Source: Rhizobiales bacterium 62-17
GTDB taxonomy: Bacteria; Pseudomonadota; Alphaproteobacteria; Rhizobiales; Beijerinckiaceae
Length of the DNA: 64,000 nucleotides
NCBI GenBank assembly: GCA_001898965.1
Contig: MKVW01000001.1
Coordinates: forward strand, 119,603 to 183,602
Direction of reading: 5' to 3'
Part shown: positions 1 to 8,147 of the stretch, in pieces
Position numbering within the stretch: the stretch's first letter is position 1
Layout: the number at the start of each line of letters is the position of its first letter
Program-made: the position numbers and the translations under genes
The notes under the pieces: generated by a model
What the model saw: the letters and a program-made list of their open reading frames with translations, nothing else
The model's database searches: none
What the model was told of the DNA's origin: nothing

Positions 1-2
1 CA

Positions 3-464
3 GCCACCGAGACGGCGCTGATCTGGAAAGGCCGCAAATCCGCTTTCGGAGCCACCGGTCGCGTCGCCGATTATATCTGCATGGACGGCACCGTGCCGAC
101 CAGCCAATTGCCTTATGTCTTGAAGCGCACCGGCGAGATTGTCGCGAGCTACGGCCTGCGCGTCGCCAATGTCTTTCATGCCGGCGACGGCAATATGCAT
201 CCGCTGATCCTCTACAACGTCAACGATCCCGCCGAGCAGGCCAAGGCGGAGGCGGCCGGCAACGACATACTCAGGCTCTGCGTCGATGCGGGGGGATGTC
301 TCACCGGCGAACATGGTGTTGGCATCGAAAAGCGCGATCTGATGCGCCACCAGTTCAGCGAAGTCGATCTTACTCAGCAGATGCGCGTGCGCGCCGTCTT
401 CGATGGGCGCTGGCTGCTCAATCCAGCGAAAGTCTTTCCCTTGGACGGACGGATCGCGGCGTGA
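3..464 (+). CDS. glcD: Glycolate oxidase subunit GlcD, C-terminal part (cut by window start)
   Basis: FAD-linked catalytic subunit of glycolate oxidase, which oxidises glycolate to glyoxylate at the membrane with GlcE and GlcF. The reading frame is open from base 3, so the gene begins outside the window; only about 153 C-terminal residues are present. Seen: the family's terminal signature HAGDGNMHP and GEHGVGIEKR, then LLNPAKVFP just before the stop, all typical of the C-terminal FAD-oxidase domain of the GlcD/D-lactate dehydrogenase family. Its stop overlaps the GTG start of glcE (GTGA), which with glcF following argues strongly for GlcD rather than a lone D-lactate dehydrogenase. Confidence 0.93.
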   Translation, partial: ATETALIWKGRKSAFGATGRVADYICMDGTVPTSQLPYVLKRTGEIVASYGLRVANVFHAGDGNMHPLILYNVNDPAEQAKAEAAGNDILRLCVDAGGCLTGEHGVGIEKRDLMRHQFSEVDLTQQMRVRAVFDGRWLLNPAKVFPLDGRIAA

Positions 465-1642
465 CCATCGTTCCGACAAAAGAAGCGGAGGCCGCCGAAG
501 CCGTCCGCGCCGCGCAGTCGTCACGACGCACGCTGTCGATCGAGGGTGGCGGTACGCGGTTGGCTTTCGGTCGTCCGATTCAGACCGACGATACACTGTC
601 GTCGAAAGGGCTTTCCGGCATCACGCGTTATGAGCCGGCGGAATTGGTCTTCTCCGCCTGGGCCGGCACGCCGGTCGCCGAGATTGAGGCGGCGCTCGAC
701 GAAAAGGGGCAGATGCTGCCGTTCGAGCCGATGGATCATCGCACGATCTATGGCGGCTCGGGTGCGCCGACCATCGGCGGCATCGCCGCCACGGGCGCGT
801 CCGGGCCACGCCGCATCCAGGCCGGCGCGGCGCGCGATCTGCTGCTGGGGGTGCGATTCGTCAATGGGCGCGGCGAGATCGTCAAATCCGGCGGTCGCGT
901 GATGAAGAATGTCACCGGGCTCGATCTGGTGAAGGTCAATTGCGGCGCCCATGGCACTTTGGGTTTCATGACCGAAGTGACTTTCAAGGTTCTGCCGAAG
1001 CCCGAACGGACGCTCACCTTGATCCTTGAGGATCTCGATGACGAACGCGCCGTCCAGGCAATGTCGGCGGCGCTGGGTTCGCCCTTCTCCGTCAGCGCTG
1101 CCGCGCATCTGCCGGCTGATGTCGGCGGCGCTCGCGCGCGCACCGCCTTGCGGCTCGAACATTTCGCTGAGTCCATCACCTATCGTGCCCGCGAGCTCGC
1201 CAAGGTTCTGAGCGCCTTTGGCCGCGCGCGCGAAATCGAGGACGATGAGTCCCGAGCCTTGTGGCGAGCCATTCGCGATGTCGACGCACTGGCGCAACCG
1301 AAGGACGACATGCTCTGGCGTGTCTCGGTGCCGCCGACCCAGGCTCCGGCCTTGCTCGCACGGCTGCGGCAGGCCGGATTGTCGTTCCGCGCGCTTCTGG
1401 ATTGGGGCGGCGGGCTGATCTGGATCGCCTGCACCGAGAACGCGGCGGCAAGCACTGTGGTTCGCGAAGCGCTGGGCGGCGACGGTCACGCGACCTTGAT
1501 GCGCGCGTCCGATGCCTTGCGCGCTTCGCTGGATGTCTTCCAGCCGCAAGACGCCGCCTTGATGAAACTCACCGCCGGGATCAAAGCCAGTTTTGATCCC
1601 GACGGCATTCTCAATCCCGGCCGCATGTATGCGGGACTTTGA
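461..1642 (+). CDS. glcE: Glycolate oxidase subunit GlcE (FAD-binding)
   Basis: Second FAD-binding subunit of glycolate oxidase, 393 residues from the GTG at 461. That start is chosen because it overlaps the glcD stop in a GTGA, giving translational coupling; the frame is open further upstream (to 296) but that part lies inside glcD. The N-terminal half is a PCMH-type FAD-binding domain (IEGGGTRLAFG, then GGSGAPTIGGIAATGASG), and the C-terminus ends in the family-typical FDPDGILNPGRMY. GlcE has no activity alone and is known to be required with GlcD and GlcF. Operon order glcD-glcE-glcF is the standard one. Confidence 0.93.
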   Translation: MTIVPTKEAEAAEAVRAAQSSRRTLSIEGGGTRLAFGRPIQTDDTLSSKGLSGITRYEPAELVFSAWAGTPVAEIEAALDEKGQMLPFEPMDHRTIYGGSGAPTIGGIAATGASGPRRIQAGAARDLLLGVRFVNGRGEIVKSGGRVMKNVTGLDLVKVNCGAHGTLGFMTEVTFKVLPKPERTLTLILEDLDDERAVQAMSAALGSPFSVSAAAHLPADVGGARARTALRLEHFAESITYRARELAKVLSAFGRAREIEDDESRALWRAIRDVDALAQPKDDMLWRVSVPPTQAPALLARLRQAGLSFRALLDWGGGLIWIACTENAAASTVVREALGGDGHATLMRASDALRASLDVFQPQDAALMKLTAGIKASFDPDGILNPGRMYAGL

Positions 1643-1656
1643 CTAGGATCTGAACG

Positions 1657-2994
1657 GTGCAGACGAATTTCACTTCCGCGCAACTGGCCGATCCGCATAT
1701 GGCGGCGTCGGAGAAGATATTGCGCAGTTGCGTCCACTGCGGTTTCTGCACGGCCACCTGTCCGACCTATCTCCTGCTGGGCGATGAACTCGACAGCCCG
1801 CGCGGCCGCATCTACCTCATCAAGGATATGTTGGAAGGCGGCAAGCCGGCGACGGCGGAGGTCGTCAAACATATCGATCGCTGCCTCTCGTGCCTGTCCT
1901 GCATGACAACATGTCCGTCCGGCGTGCACTACATGCACCTGGTCGATCATGCGCGCGCGCATATCGAGCAGACTTATAAGCGCGACGCGACCGATCGTCT
2001 GTTGCGCGCGCTCCTCGCCCATATCCTGCCCTATCGCAATCGCTTCCGCCTGGCGCTCGGCGCGGCCTTATTCGCCAAGCCATTCCGGCCGCTCCTGGCT
2101 CATCTGCCGCGGGTCGGCAAACGCCTTGCCGCCATGGTGGCGCTGGCGCCTCCGCGCTCCCCGGCGGTCACGGCGGAGCCCGCGCCCCTCACACGCGCGG
2201 ACCGTCGCCGTGTCGCCATTCTGGAGGGCTGCGCGCAGCCGGTGTTGCAGCCCGCCATCAATGCAGCGGCGCGCCGCTTGCTCGCGCGCGCCGATATCGA
2301 AGTGGTGCGGGTCGCGGAGGAGGGCTGTTGCGGGGCGCTCGTCCATCATATGGGGCGCGAGGCGCAGGCGCTTGAGTTCGCCCGCCGCAATATCGATGCC
2401 TGGATCACGGCCATCGACCAGCAAGGTATCGAGGCGATCATCATCACGGCGTCCGGTTGCGGCACGACGGTGAAGGATTATGGTTTCATGCTGCGCGACG
2501 ATCCGCTTTATGCGGAGAAAGCGCGCCGCGTTAGCGCGCTGACGTGCGACATCACCGAATTTCTCGATCGTCTCGATCTGCCTGCCGTAAGCACGGCGCC
2601 GAAACGCGCCGTCGCCTATCATTCGGCCTGCTCGATGCAGCACGGGCAGCAAATCCGCGATGAGCCGAAACGCCTGCTGCGCAATGCCGGCTTCACCGTG
2701 CGCGACGTGCCGGAAGGCCATATCTGCTGCGGCTCGGCCGGTGTCTACAACATTCTGCAACCGGAGATCGCCGGCCGTTTGCGTGATCGCAAGGTCGGCA
2801 ATATCGAGCGGTTGCGGCCCGATATCATCGCCACCGGCAATATCGGTTGCATCACCCAGATCGGTGGCGGCACCGCCATTCCGGTGGTGCACACGGTCGA
2901 ATTGCTCGATTGGGCGCATGGCGGCCCGATGCCGCCCGCGCTTGAAAGAGCGCCGGGGCTCAATAGTCGCGTCGTTCAGTTTCCTTTGGCGTGA
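1657..2994 (+). CDS. glcF: Glycolate oxidase iron-sulfur subunit GlcF
   Basis: Iron-sulfur subunit that passes electrons from the glycolate-oxidising flavoproteins towards the quinone pool. 445 residues from a GTG at 1657 with an AGGA ribosome site at about 1646. Two 4Fe-4S motifs are visible near the N-terminus: C25/C28/C31/C35 and C76/C79/C82/C86, each closed by a Cys-Pro. Two cysteine-rich CCG domains follow (EGCCGALVHH and HICCGSAGVYN). It lies 14 bases after glcE. The last 35 bases overlap the convergent amidohydrolase gene, with no terminator between the two. Confidence 0.94.
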   Translation: MQTNFTSAQLADPHMAASEKILRSCVHCGFCTATCPTYLLLGDELDSPRGRIYLIKDMLEGGKPATAEVVKHIDRCLSCLSCMTTCPSGVHYMHLVDHARAHIEQTYKRDATDRLLRALLAHILPYRNRFRLALGAALFAKPFRPLLAHLPRVGKRLAAMVALAPPRSPAVTAEPAPLTRADRRRVAILEGCAQPVLQPAINAAARRLLARADIEVVRVAEEGCCGALVHHMGREAQALEFARRNIDAWITAIDQQGIEAIIITASGCGTTVKDYGFMLRDDPLYAEKARRVSALTCDITEFLDRLDLPAVSTAPKRAVAYHSACSMQHGQQIRDEPKRLLRNAGFTVRDVPEGHICCGSAGVYNILQPEIAGRLRDRKVGNIERLRPDIIATGNIGCITQIGGGTAIPVVHTVELLDWAHGGPMPPALERAPGLNSRVVQFPLA

Positions 2995-4489
2995 ACCGTC
3001 CGCCGGCGCGCTGGCGGATGGCAAGGGCGGAAGCGGCCGCCGCGCGGATGACGCCTTGCTGGTCGACGCCGACGAGCTTGCCGCCGCGTTTCATGATCCG
3101 GCCGTCGGCGATCACCGTATCGACATTGGAGGCATTGGCCGAACGCACCAAAGCGCAGTCGACATTGCCGAATGGCGCCATGTTGAGATCGTCGGCCCGC
3201 ACCAGGATGATGTCGGCGCGTTTGCCGGGCGTGAGCGTGCCGACCAGCTTGTCATAGCCCATGGCCTTGGCGCCATTAATCGTCGCCATGTTGATGACCT
3301 GCCGGAAATCGACGGCCGTCAGTTTCTCCGTCGATTTGCCATCCTTCGGCGCGCCCATATCCCAAGCCAGACACATGGACGAGAACATGTCGACAGGCGA
3401 GATCGAATTGCCGTCGAACGACAGGCAGACGTTCACACCGCCCGCGACCATATGCAGAAACTGTTCGGCCGGATCGCGTGCCCGCACGCGCAACTCGCCA
3501 TGCACCGTATAACTGAGCGACACGCCGGCGGCTGCGAGATTGTCGCGATCGGCCTGGGTCGCGAGCACGAAATGCACCAAGGTCAAATCCGGTGTCAGAT
3601 AGCCTTTGGCCTTCAAAGCTTCGGTCGAGACGGTGGATTGAGGCGATTGTCCGCCATGAAAGATGATCGGCAGCCCCAGGTCTTTCGCGGTTTTCATCTC
3701 TTCGTCGAAGACGTCCGGCGTGGTCGAGCGGGGCCCGCGCAGCGAAACGCCAAGGCGCACCAGTTCCCTGTCGCGCGCCACGCCGGCTTCCCACACCTTG
3801 TGTGCCTGACGCAGGCTGGCGACATCCATCGCCTGTGCCGCCGGCAGAAGGTCGGCGCAACCATAGCCGTAAATGCCGCGAATGCCTGAATCGGTATGCG
3901 CCTTCAGCTCGGCGGCGGCGTGTTCGGCCGAGATGACATTGTGCGCATAGTTATAGGTGGTGGTGATGCCGGCGTTGATCGCTTCGGCGAAGGCCAGCCG
4001 ATCGCTGTTGTAGAAGTCGATCGGCGTATAGAACTTCGCCGTGGCGTTCTTAGTGGCCATATAACCGGCTTCCGGCGTCAGCCAGTTGCGTTGCAGGCTG
4101 TTCCAGCAGTGCCAGTGCGTTTCGACGAAGCCGGGCATGGCGATCATCCGGGCCGCGTCGATTTCCATCGTGCCTGGCGGCGTGCCGAGCGAAGGGCCGA
4201 TGGCGACGATGTCGCCATCGCGCACATGTATGTCGCCACGGGGTAGATCGCCGATGGCGGGATCGACGCTGAGCACATAGGCATTGCGGATCACGAATTC
4301 GCCGCGCAGGGGCAGGGCGGTCGGTGTCAGAGCCACGGCTTCCGGTATGAAATCTCCACTCAAGCCTGTGGCGGCCAGGGCGCCGGCCGCCCCGAACAGG
4401 TTTCGTCGCGTCAGGCGCGGTCGAAAAACTTCGCCGCACACGTCGCGCAAAGCCGCAAAATCGTGATCAGTCGGATGATCGTCCGCCAT
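2960..4489 (-). CDS. Tat-exported amidohydrolase family protein
   Basis: Metal-dependent hydrolase of the amidohydrolase superfamily (cytosine deaminase/chlorohydrolase-like branch), 509 residues. The start at 4489 is preferred over an upstream in-frame ATG (4543) because GGGGGAG precedes it at good spacing. A twin-arginine signal is visible at residues 27-45 (TRRNLFGAAGALAATGLSG), so the enzyme should act folded in the periplasm, which is uncommon for this superfamily. Metal-site motifs: HWHCWNSL (HxH), IIFHGG and SFDGNSIS (late Asp). The substrate is not evident; a lactam, imide or other ring hydrolase is possible. It converges on glcF with 35 bases of overlap. Confidence 0.85.
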   Translation of the reverse strand: MADDHPTDHDFAALRDVCGEVFRPRLTRRNLFGAAGALAATGLSGDFIPEAVALTPTALPLRGEFVIRNAYVLSVDPAIGDLPRGDIHVRDGDIVAIGPSLGTPPGTMEIDAARMIAMPGFVETHWHCWNSLQRNWLTPEAGYMATKNATAKFYTPIDFYNSDRLAFAEAINAGITTTYNYAHNVISAEHAAAELKAHTDSGIRGIYGYGCADLLPAAQAMDVASLRQAHKVWEAGVARDRELVRLGVSLRGPRSTTPDVFDEEMKTAKDLGLPIIFHGGQSPQSTVSTEALKAKGYLTPDLTLVHFVLATQADRDNLAAAGVSLSYTVHGELRVRARDPAEQFLHMVAGGVNVCLSFDGNSISPVDMFSSMCLAWDMGAPKDGKSTEKLTAVDFRQVINMATINGAKAMGYDKLVGTLTPGKRADIILVRADDLNMAPFGNVDCALVRSANASNVDTVIADGRIMKRGGKLVGVDQQGVIRAAAASALAIRQRAGGRFTPKETERRDY

Positions 4490-4881
4490 GCCGTCTCCCC
4501 CATTATTTTTTCGAATCATGCCCTTACGCGGCCGATTTGCCAATCGTTTCGCGCGAGAGCGTAAGCGCGAGCAGACTGACGCATTTCCGGGCTGCTGAAA
4601 AATTCAGCTACCCGCCTGATCGTATGGAGATTGCGGCAAAGAAGCGGCGGTCCTGCGCGAGAAATCGGGCGAAGGAAAACGAGTCACACTGCATCGGTCG
4701 GCGAATGAATAATAATGCGAGTGCGATATCTAAGTTTGTTGCAATCTTGCAACATCGCTCATCATTCCTGTGTTTCATCCCTTGAATGCCTAATCGCTAG
4801 GCAGGGTGCTTAACAGTTCGCCTTGCGATGCACGGCACTTAGAATTCTTCTGTGCTCGTCGAATTTTCTTGCTGACGGAGC
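4490..4881. other. Intergenic region with two inverted repeats upstream of the outer-membrane protein gene
   Basis: Divergent intergenic stretch of 392 bases between the amidohydrolase and TorF-like genes. No convincing gene is seen. It holds two symmetric elements: GTTGCAA-TC-TTGCAAC at 4738-4753 and TGCCTA-ATCGC-TAGGCA at 4787-4803. The region is more AT-rich than its surroundings, as expected for promoters. Short open frames here have no ribosome site. Confidence 0.6.
4738..4753. promoter_or_regulatory. Perfect inverted repeat, candidate operator
   Basis: Seven-base arms GTTGCAA and TTGCAAC separated by two bases, about 130 bases before the outer-membrane protein start. Perfect 16-base dyad symmetry suggests a dimeric repressor site; the regulator is unknown. 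Seen directly; function inferred. Confidence 0.45.
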
Positions 4882-5886
4882 ATGTTGATGAGGTTCAAGT
4901 CCCTGGCGGTCGCTGCAGCGACGGTTGCCGCCCTTTCCGGAACGGCTTTCGCTGCCGATCTCGGCGTAGCCAAGGCCCCGGCCGCGCCTCCGCCGCCGCC
5001 CGCTCTTGGTTTTGACTATGCCTTCGGCATTGGCGTGATGTCGGACTACGTGTTCCGCGGCGTTTCGCAGTCGGACGGCAAGCCGAGCGCGACCGGCTAT
5101 GCCGAACTGCAGTACAAGATCAATCCGAACATCCAGTTCTACGCCCGCGGCCAGATGTGGAAGATCAATCAGCCGTCGAACCCGTTCGCGGAAGTCGACC
5201 TGATCCCGGGCGTGCGCTTCACCTATGGTGATTTCGCCGTCGATTTCGGCGCCCAGTATTACCTCTATCCGGGCAACAAAGATCGCTACTGGACCGATAG
5301 CGCGACCTTCACGTTCCAGAACCCAAGCTTCGCGGCCTTGCCGTTCGGCGCCCGTTGCCCCTTCGTCGGCGGCTTCTGCGCCACCACGCCGAAGGACCCG
5401 AGCTACTGGGAACTGTTCGTCAAGCCGTCGTACAACATCACGCCGGAACTCAATGTCGGCGCGACCGTGTACTACGCTCCGAACTGGCTGAACTATAAGA
5501 CCAAGGCGCTCTACACCTCGCTGACCGCGAAATACACCTTTGGTGAGACCGGTTTCGCGATCTCCGGCGAATGGGGTTACATGAACCTGCATTCGTTGAA
5601 GGCGGGCACCGATTTCAACCCGTTCTTCGCCACGCCGGTGAAGCTGCCGAAGTACACCACCTGGAACGTCGGCGCCTCCTACACCTGGAACCAGTTCACG
5701 CTGGACCTGCGCTACCATGGTTCGACGCTCAACAAGAACGGCTGCTACATGGCTTCGGCCGATCCGTCGGGCAATGCGCCGGGCCAGATCCCGAGCCTGC
5801 GCTCGAACTGGTGCGGTCACCGCTTCGCGGCGAGCCTGAACATCGACCTGGTTGGTTCGAAGGACGTGGGCTTCCTGCCCAAGTAA
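4882..5886 (+). CDS. TorF family putative porin / outer membrane protein
   Basis: Predicted outer-membrane beta-barrel of the TorF (TIGR02001) family, 334 residues. A Sec signal peptide is clear, with cleavage expected after AFA (about residue 25), followed by a Pro/Ala linker (APAAPPPPPALG). The body is rich in alternating aromatic and polar residues (FDYAFGIGVMSDYVFRGVSQ is the family's hallmark start, and SDYVFRG is diagnostic). Three closely spaced ATG or near-ATG codons allow a start at 4882 or 4888. Coding is strongly biased to preferred codons, suggesting high expression. It is followed by a strong terminator at 5951. Substrate of the channel cannot be told. Confidence 0.85.
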   Translation: MLMRFKSLAVAAATVAALSGTAFAADLGVAKAPAAPPPPPALGFDYAFGIGVMSDYVFRGVSQSDGKPSATGYAELQYKINPNIQFYARGQMWKINQPSNPFAEVDLIPGVRFTYGDFAVDFGAQYYLYPGNKDRYWTDSATFTFQNPSFAALPFGARCPFVGGFCATTPKDPSYWELFVKPSYNITPELNVGATVYYAPNWLNYKTKALYTSLTAKYTFGETGFAISGEWGYMNLHSLKAGTDFNPFFATPVKLPKYTTWNVGASYTWNQFTLDLRYHGSTLNKNGCYMASADPSGNAPGQIPSLRSNWCGHRFAASLNIDLVGSKDVGFLPK

Positions 5887-5950
5887 TTCTGCCAAGTAAT
5901 TCTCCAGGGTAACTCGGAACAGTCACCGGGTTCCAACATTACAAATTGGA

Positions 5951-5977
5951 AAGCGCGCCATTTCGGCGCGCTTTTTC
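5951..5977 (+). terminator. Rho-independent terminator after the porin gene
   Basis: Perfect nine-base stem AAGCGCGCC / GGCGCGCTT with a five-base loop, followed by a T run at 5973-5976. Placed 64 bases after the outer-membrane protein stop. Confidence 0.9.
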
Positions 5978-6078
5978 GCATCTGGGACGTGGAAACCCGT
6001 CTTGGATTGGTCATTGTTGGCTCCCATATTCCCCGCCCGGCCACTTGGATCATCCACTGGGGCCACAGGGAGAACGAC

Positions 6079-6882
6079 ATGACCCCCGACGAACGCCAGC
6101 TTCTCGCCGGTCTTTTTGACCGTATCCGCAATGCTTCAAGCGGACAGCGGGATGCTGAGGCTGAGGCTTTCATCGCCGATGCGGTGCGCCAGCAGCCTTA
6201 TGCGCCCTATCTGCTCGCCCAATCCGTCATCGTTCAGGAAGAGACACTGAAGGCCGCGGCCGCCAAGATCGAGGAACTCGAAGCGCGCCTGCGCGACGTA
6301 GAGACCGTGCCGAAGCCCGGCAGCTTTCTGGGCGGTATCGGCAAGTCGATCCTCGGCGCCGGCCAGCCGCAAGAGGCACAGCCTCAACCAGGCCCGGACA
6401 ACCGCTGGACACGCGGTGGCGAGCCGATCGCGCCGCCGCAACAGCAGGGTGGTGGCTCTTGGCAGCAACAGCCGCCCATGAACGCTCCTATGGGTGCCCC
6501 GATGCAGCAACAGGCTGGTGGCGGTGGCTTTCTCAAGGGTGCCTTGGGCGCGGCGGCCGGCGTGGCCGGTGGCATGCTGCTCGCCAATTCGTTGAGCGGC
6601 CTGTTCGGTGCGAACAATCCGTTCGGCTCAAGCCCGGCGAAGGCTGCCGATCTGCCGAAGGATGACAATTCGTCGTTTGGTGACAGCGTGCGCTGGAACG
6701 ATGAGGATCGCAAAGCCGCCGCCGGTGACAATCGCGGTGATACCGACCGCGCTGCCTATAGCGACAGCCGTGGCGACACCGACCGTTACGACAACGACAG
6801 CTCGTCCGGTGCCAATAATTGGGACGATGATGACGATGGCGGCGGCGATTGGGGCGGTGGCGACGACAGCACCGATATTTGA
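6079..6882 (+). CDS. DUF2076 domain-containing protein
   Basis: Conserved alphaproteobacterial/proteobacterial protein of unknown function (DUF2076, COG3416), 267 residues. Start 6079 is chosen for its AGGGAGA site; the frame is open to 5989 upstream but without such a site. Residues 1-80 form the family core (MTPDERQLLAGLFDRI... then a coiled-coil-like EETLKAAAAKIEELEARL). The middle is Gln/Pro-rich and low complexity; a glycine-rich hydrophobic stretch (GALGAAAGVAGGMLLANSL, about 178-196) may touch membrane; the C-terminus is Asp/Gly-rich with repeated GDTDR units. DUF2076 proteins have been annotated as periplasmic ligand-binding sensors, but no signal peptide is present here. Confidence 0.85.
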   Translation: MTPDERQLLAGLFDRIRNASSGQRDAEAEAFIADAVRQQPYAPYLLAQSVIVQEETLKAAAAKIEELEARLRDVETVPKPGSFLGGIGKSILGAGQPQEAQPQPGPDNRWTRGGEPIAPPQQQGGGSWQQQPPMNAPMGAPMQQQAGGGGFLKGALGAAAGVAGGMLLANSLSGLFGANNPFGSSPAKAADLPKDDNSSFGDSVRWNDEDRKAAAGDNRGDTDRAAYSDSRGDTDRYDNDSSSGANNWDDDDDGGGDWGGGDDSTDI

Positions 6883-6920
6883 AGCAAATCGTGTTCGATT
6901 TTGCTGAAGCACGCCAAAAC

Positions 6921-6957
6921 GAAAGAAGCCGCCGCACTTTGTGCGACGGCTTCTCTC
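6921..6957. terminator. Bidirectional terminator between convergent genes
   Basis: Stem GAAGCCGCCGCAC / GTGCGACGGCTTC (6925-6953) with one mismatch and a three-base loop. On the minus strand it is followed by TTTCGTTTT, so it should terminate the L,D-transpeptidase transcript; on the plus strand the T tract is poor. Confidence 0.75.
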
Positions 6958-6998
6958 CTGTCCCCCCAGCGTTTGACGCGCGCCGGGAAACTCGTTGA

Positions 6999-7922
6999 TT
7001 AAATGACGATCACCTTTGTGCCGACGCGCACGCGTTCGTACAGGTCAGTGACATCCTCGTTCATCATGCGGATGCAGCCCGACGAGACGTTGGTGCCGAT
7101 CGTATAAGGTTCGTTGGTGCCGTGGATGCGGTAGAGCGATGAACCCAGATAAAGCGCGCGGGCGCCAAGCGGATTGTCCTCACCACCCTTCATGAAGCGC
7201 GGCAGATCAGGCCGGCGCTTGAGCATTTCCGGGGGCGGTGTCCAGTTCGGCCACTCGGCCTTGCGCGTCACCGTCTTCGTGCCAGCCCATTCGAAGCCCG
7301 GACGACCGACGCCGATGCCATAGCGCAAGGCGCGTCCGTTGCCGAGTACGAGAAAGAGAAAACGCTTGGGCGTATCGACGATGATCGTGCCGGCGGCGTG
7401 TGGGCCGTTATAGGCGACTTCCTGCTTCAGATATATCGGATCGACCGCGCGGCGCACTGGCGCGACCGCTCCCGGGTCGGGCGCATAAGCCTGCTGCTGA
7501 TAGACCGGTGCCTGCCGATAGGCCGGCTGCATGGGCGCCGCGATCGGCGGCGGCTCGTTGTAATAGGCTGAACGACGCGGCGTCGGATCGCGTCCGGTCA
7601 CCAGCAGTTCGATAAAGCCGCCGCCATAGCCGCGTGATGTGGCGGCCTGATAGGGGCGCGGATCGGCGCTGGGGCCATAAGGCTGATTGGCGACGACGCC
7701 ATGGGGCGGGCGCGGGGCCGAGATCGACGAGGTGCGGCGCATTTGCGGTGGCGCCACCGGCTCTTGATAAGGCTGGATCGCCGGCAGGTCGCCGGCCGGC
7801 CCGACACCGCGAATGACCATATCGTTCACGCTGCCGGCCAGGGCAGGCGACATGGCAAAGGGCGTGGCTTGGCTAGCCAGCGCCAGGGCCAGCGCGGAAA
7901 CCGCGCCAAATCGTGCGGACAT
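6999..7922 (-). CDS. L,D-transpeptidase (YkuD domain)
   Basis: Periplasmic peptidoglycan cross-linking enzyme (3-3 links) or lipoprotein/outer-membrane protein anchoring transpeptidase. 307 residues from the ATG at 7922, which has a GGAG site; an in-frame ATG at 7946 lacks one. Signal peptide at residues 1-30. Residues about 40-165 are a low-complexity Pro/Gln/Tyr-rich region (PPPIAAPMQPAYRQAPVYQQ), probably a flexible spacer. The C-terminal YkuD domain carries HGTNEPYTIG and the catalytic SSGCIRM, with the nucleophile Cys. Hyphomicrobiales usually carry many paralogues of this family. Confidence 0.92.
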   Translation of the reverse strand: MSARFGAVSALALALASQATPFAMSPALAGSVNDMVIRGVGPAGDLPAIQPYQEPVAPPQMRRTSSISAPRPPHGVVANQPYGPSADPRPYQAATSRGYGGGFIELLVTGRDPTPRRSAYYNEPPPIAAPMQPAYRQAPVYQQQAYAPDPGAVAPVRRAVDPIYLKQEVAYNGPHAAGTIIVDTPKRFLFLVLGNGRALRYGIGVGRPGFEWAGTKTVTRKAEWPNWTPPPEMLKRRPDLPRFMKGGEDNPLGARALYLGSSLYRIHGTNEPYTIGTNVSSGCIRMMNEDVTDLYERVRVGTKVIVI

Positions 7923-8147
7923 TGTTTCGCTCCATCGTCGCGACATCGAAGGATGCCGCTCCGGCCCTGTTGCTCAGGCAGACCCGGACTGACGAAGCGA
8001 TGGTAACGTAAATATTTGTCGCGAAGGGAACCATCAGGGTTGATGGTTATGCAAGTATTATAGAGCAATTCGAAGTGGTTAATTGAGCTTTCGTTAGGGT
8101 TAGCTTGTCGCAAATATTCAGGGTTAAAAAGCGGTTATTGATCGGTG
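7923..8147. other. Intergenic stretch, nothing recognised
   Basis: 225 bases between the start of the L,D-transpeptidase and the stop of the flippase, both on the minus strand, so it should hold the L,D-transpeptidase promoter. AT-rich around 8010-8140. No repeat, hairpin or gene could be supported. Confidence 0.4.

Noticed and set aside
4810..5895. 361-codon minus-strand frame opposite the TorF-like gene
   Set aside because: The plus strand has a signal peptide, family motifs and a terminator; the minus frame has none.
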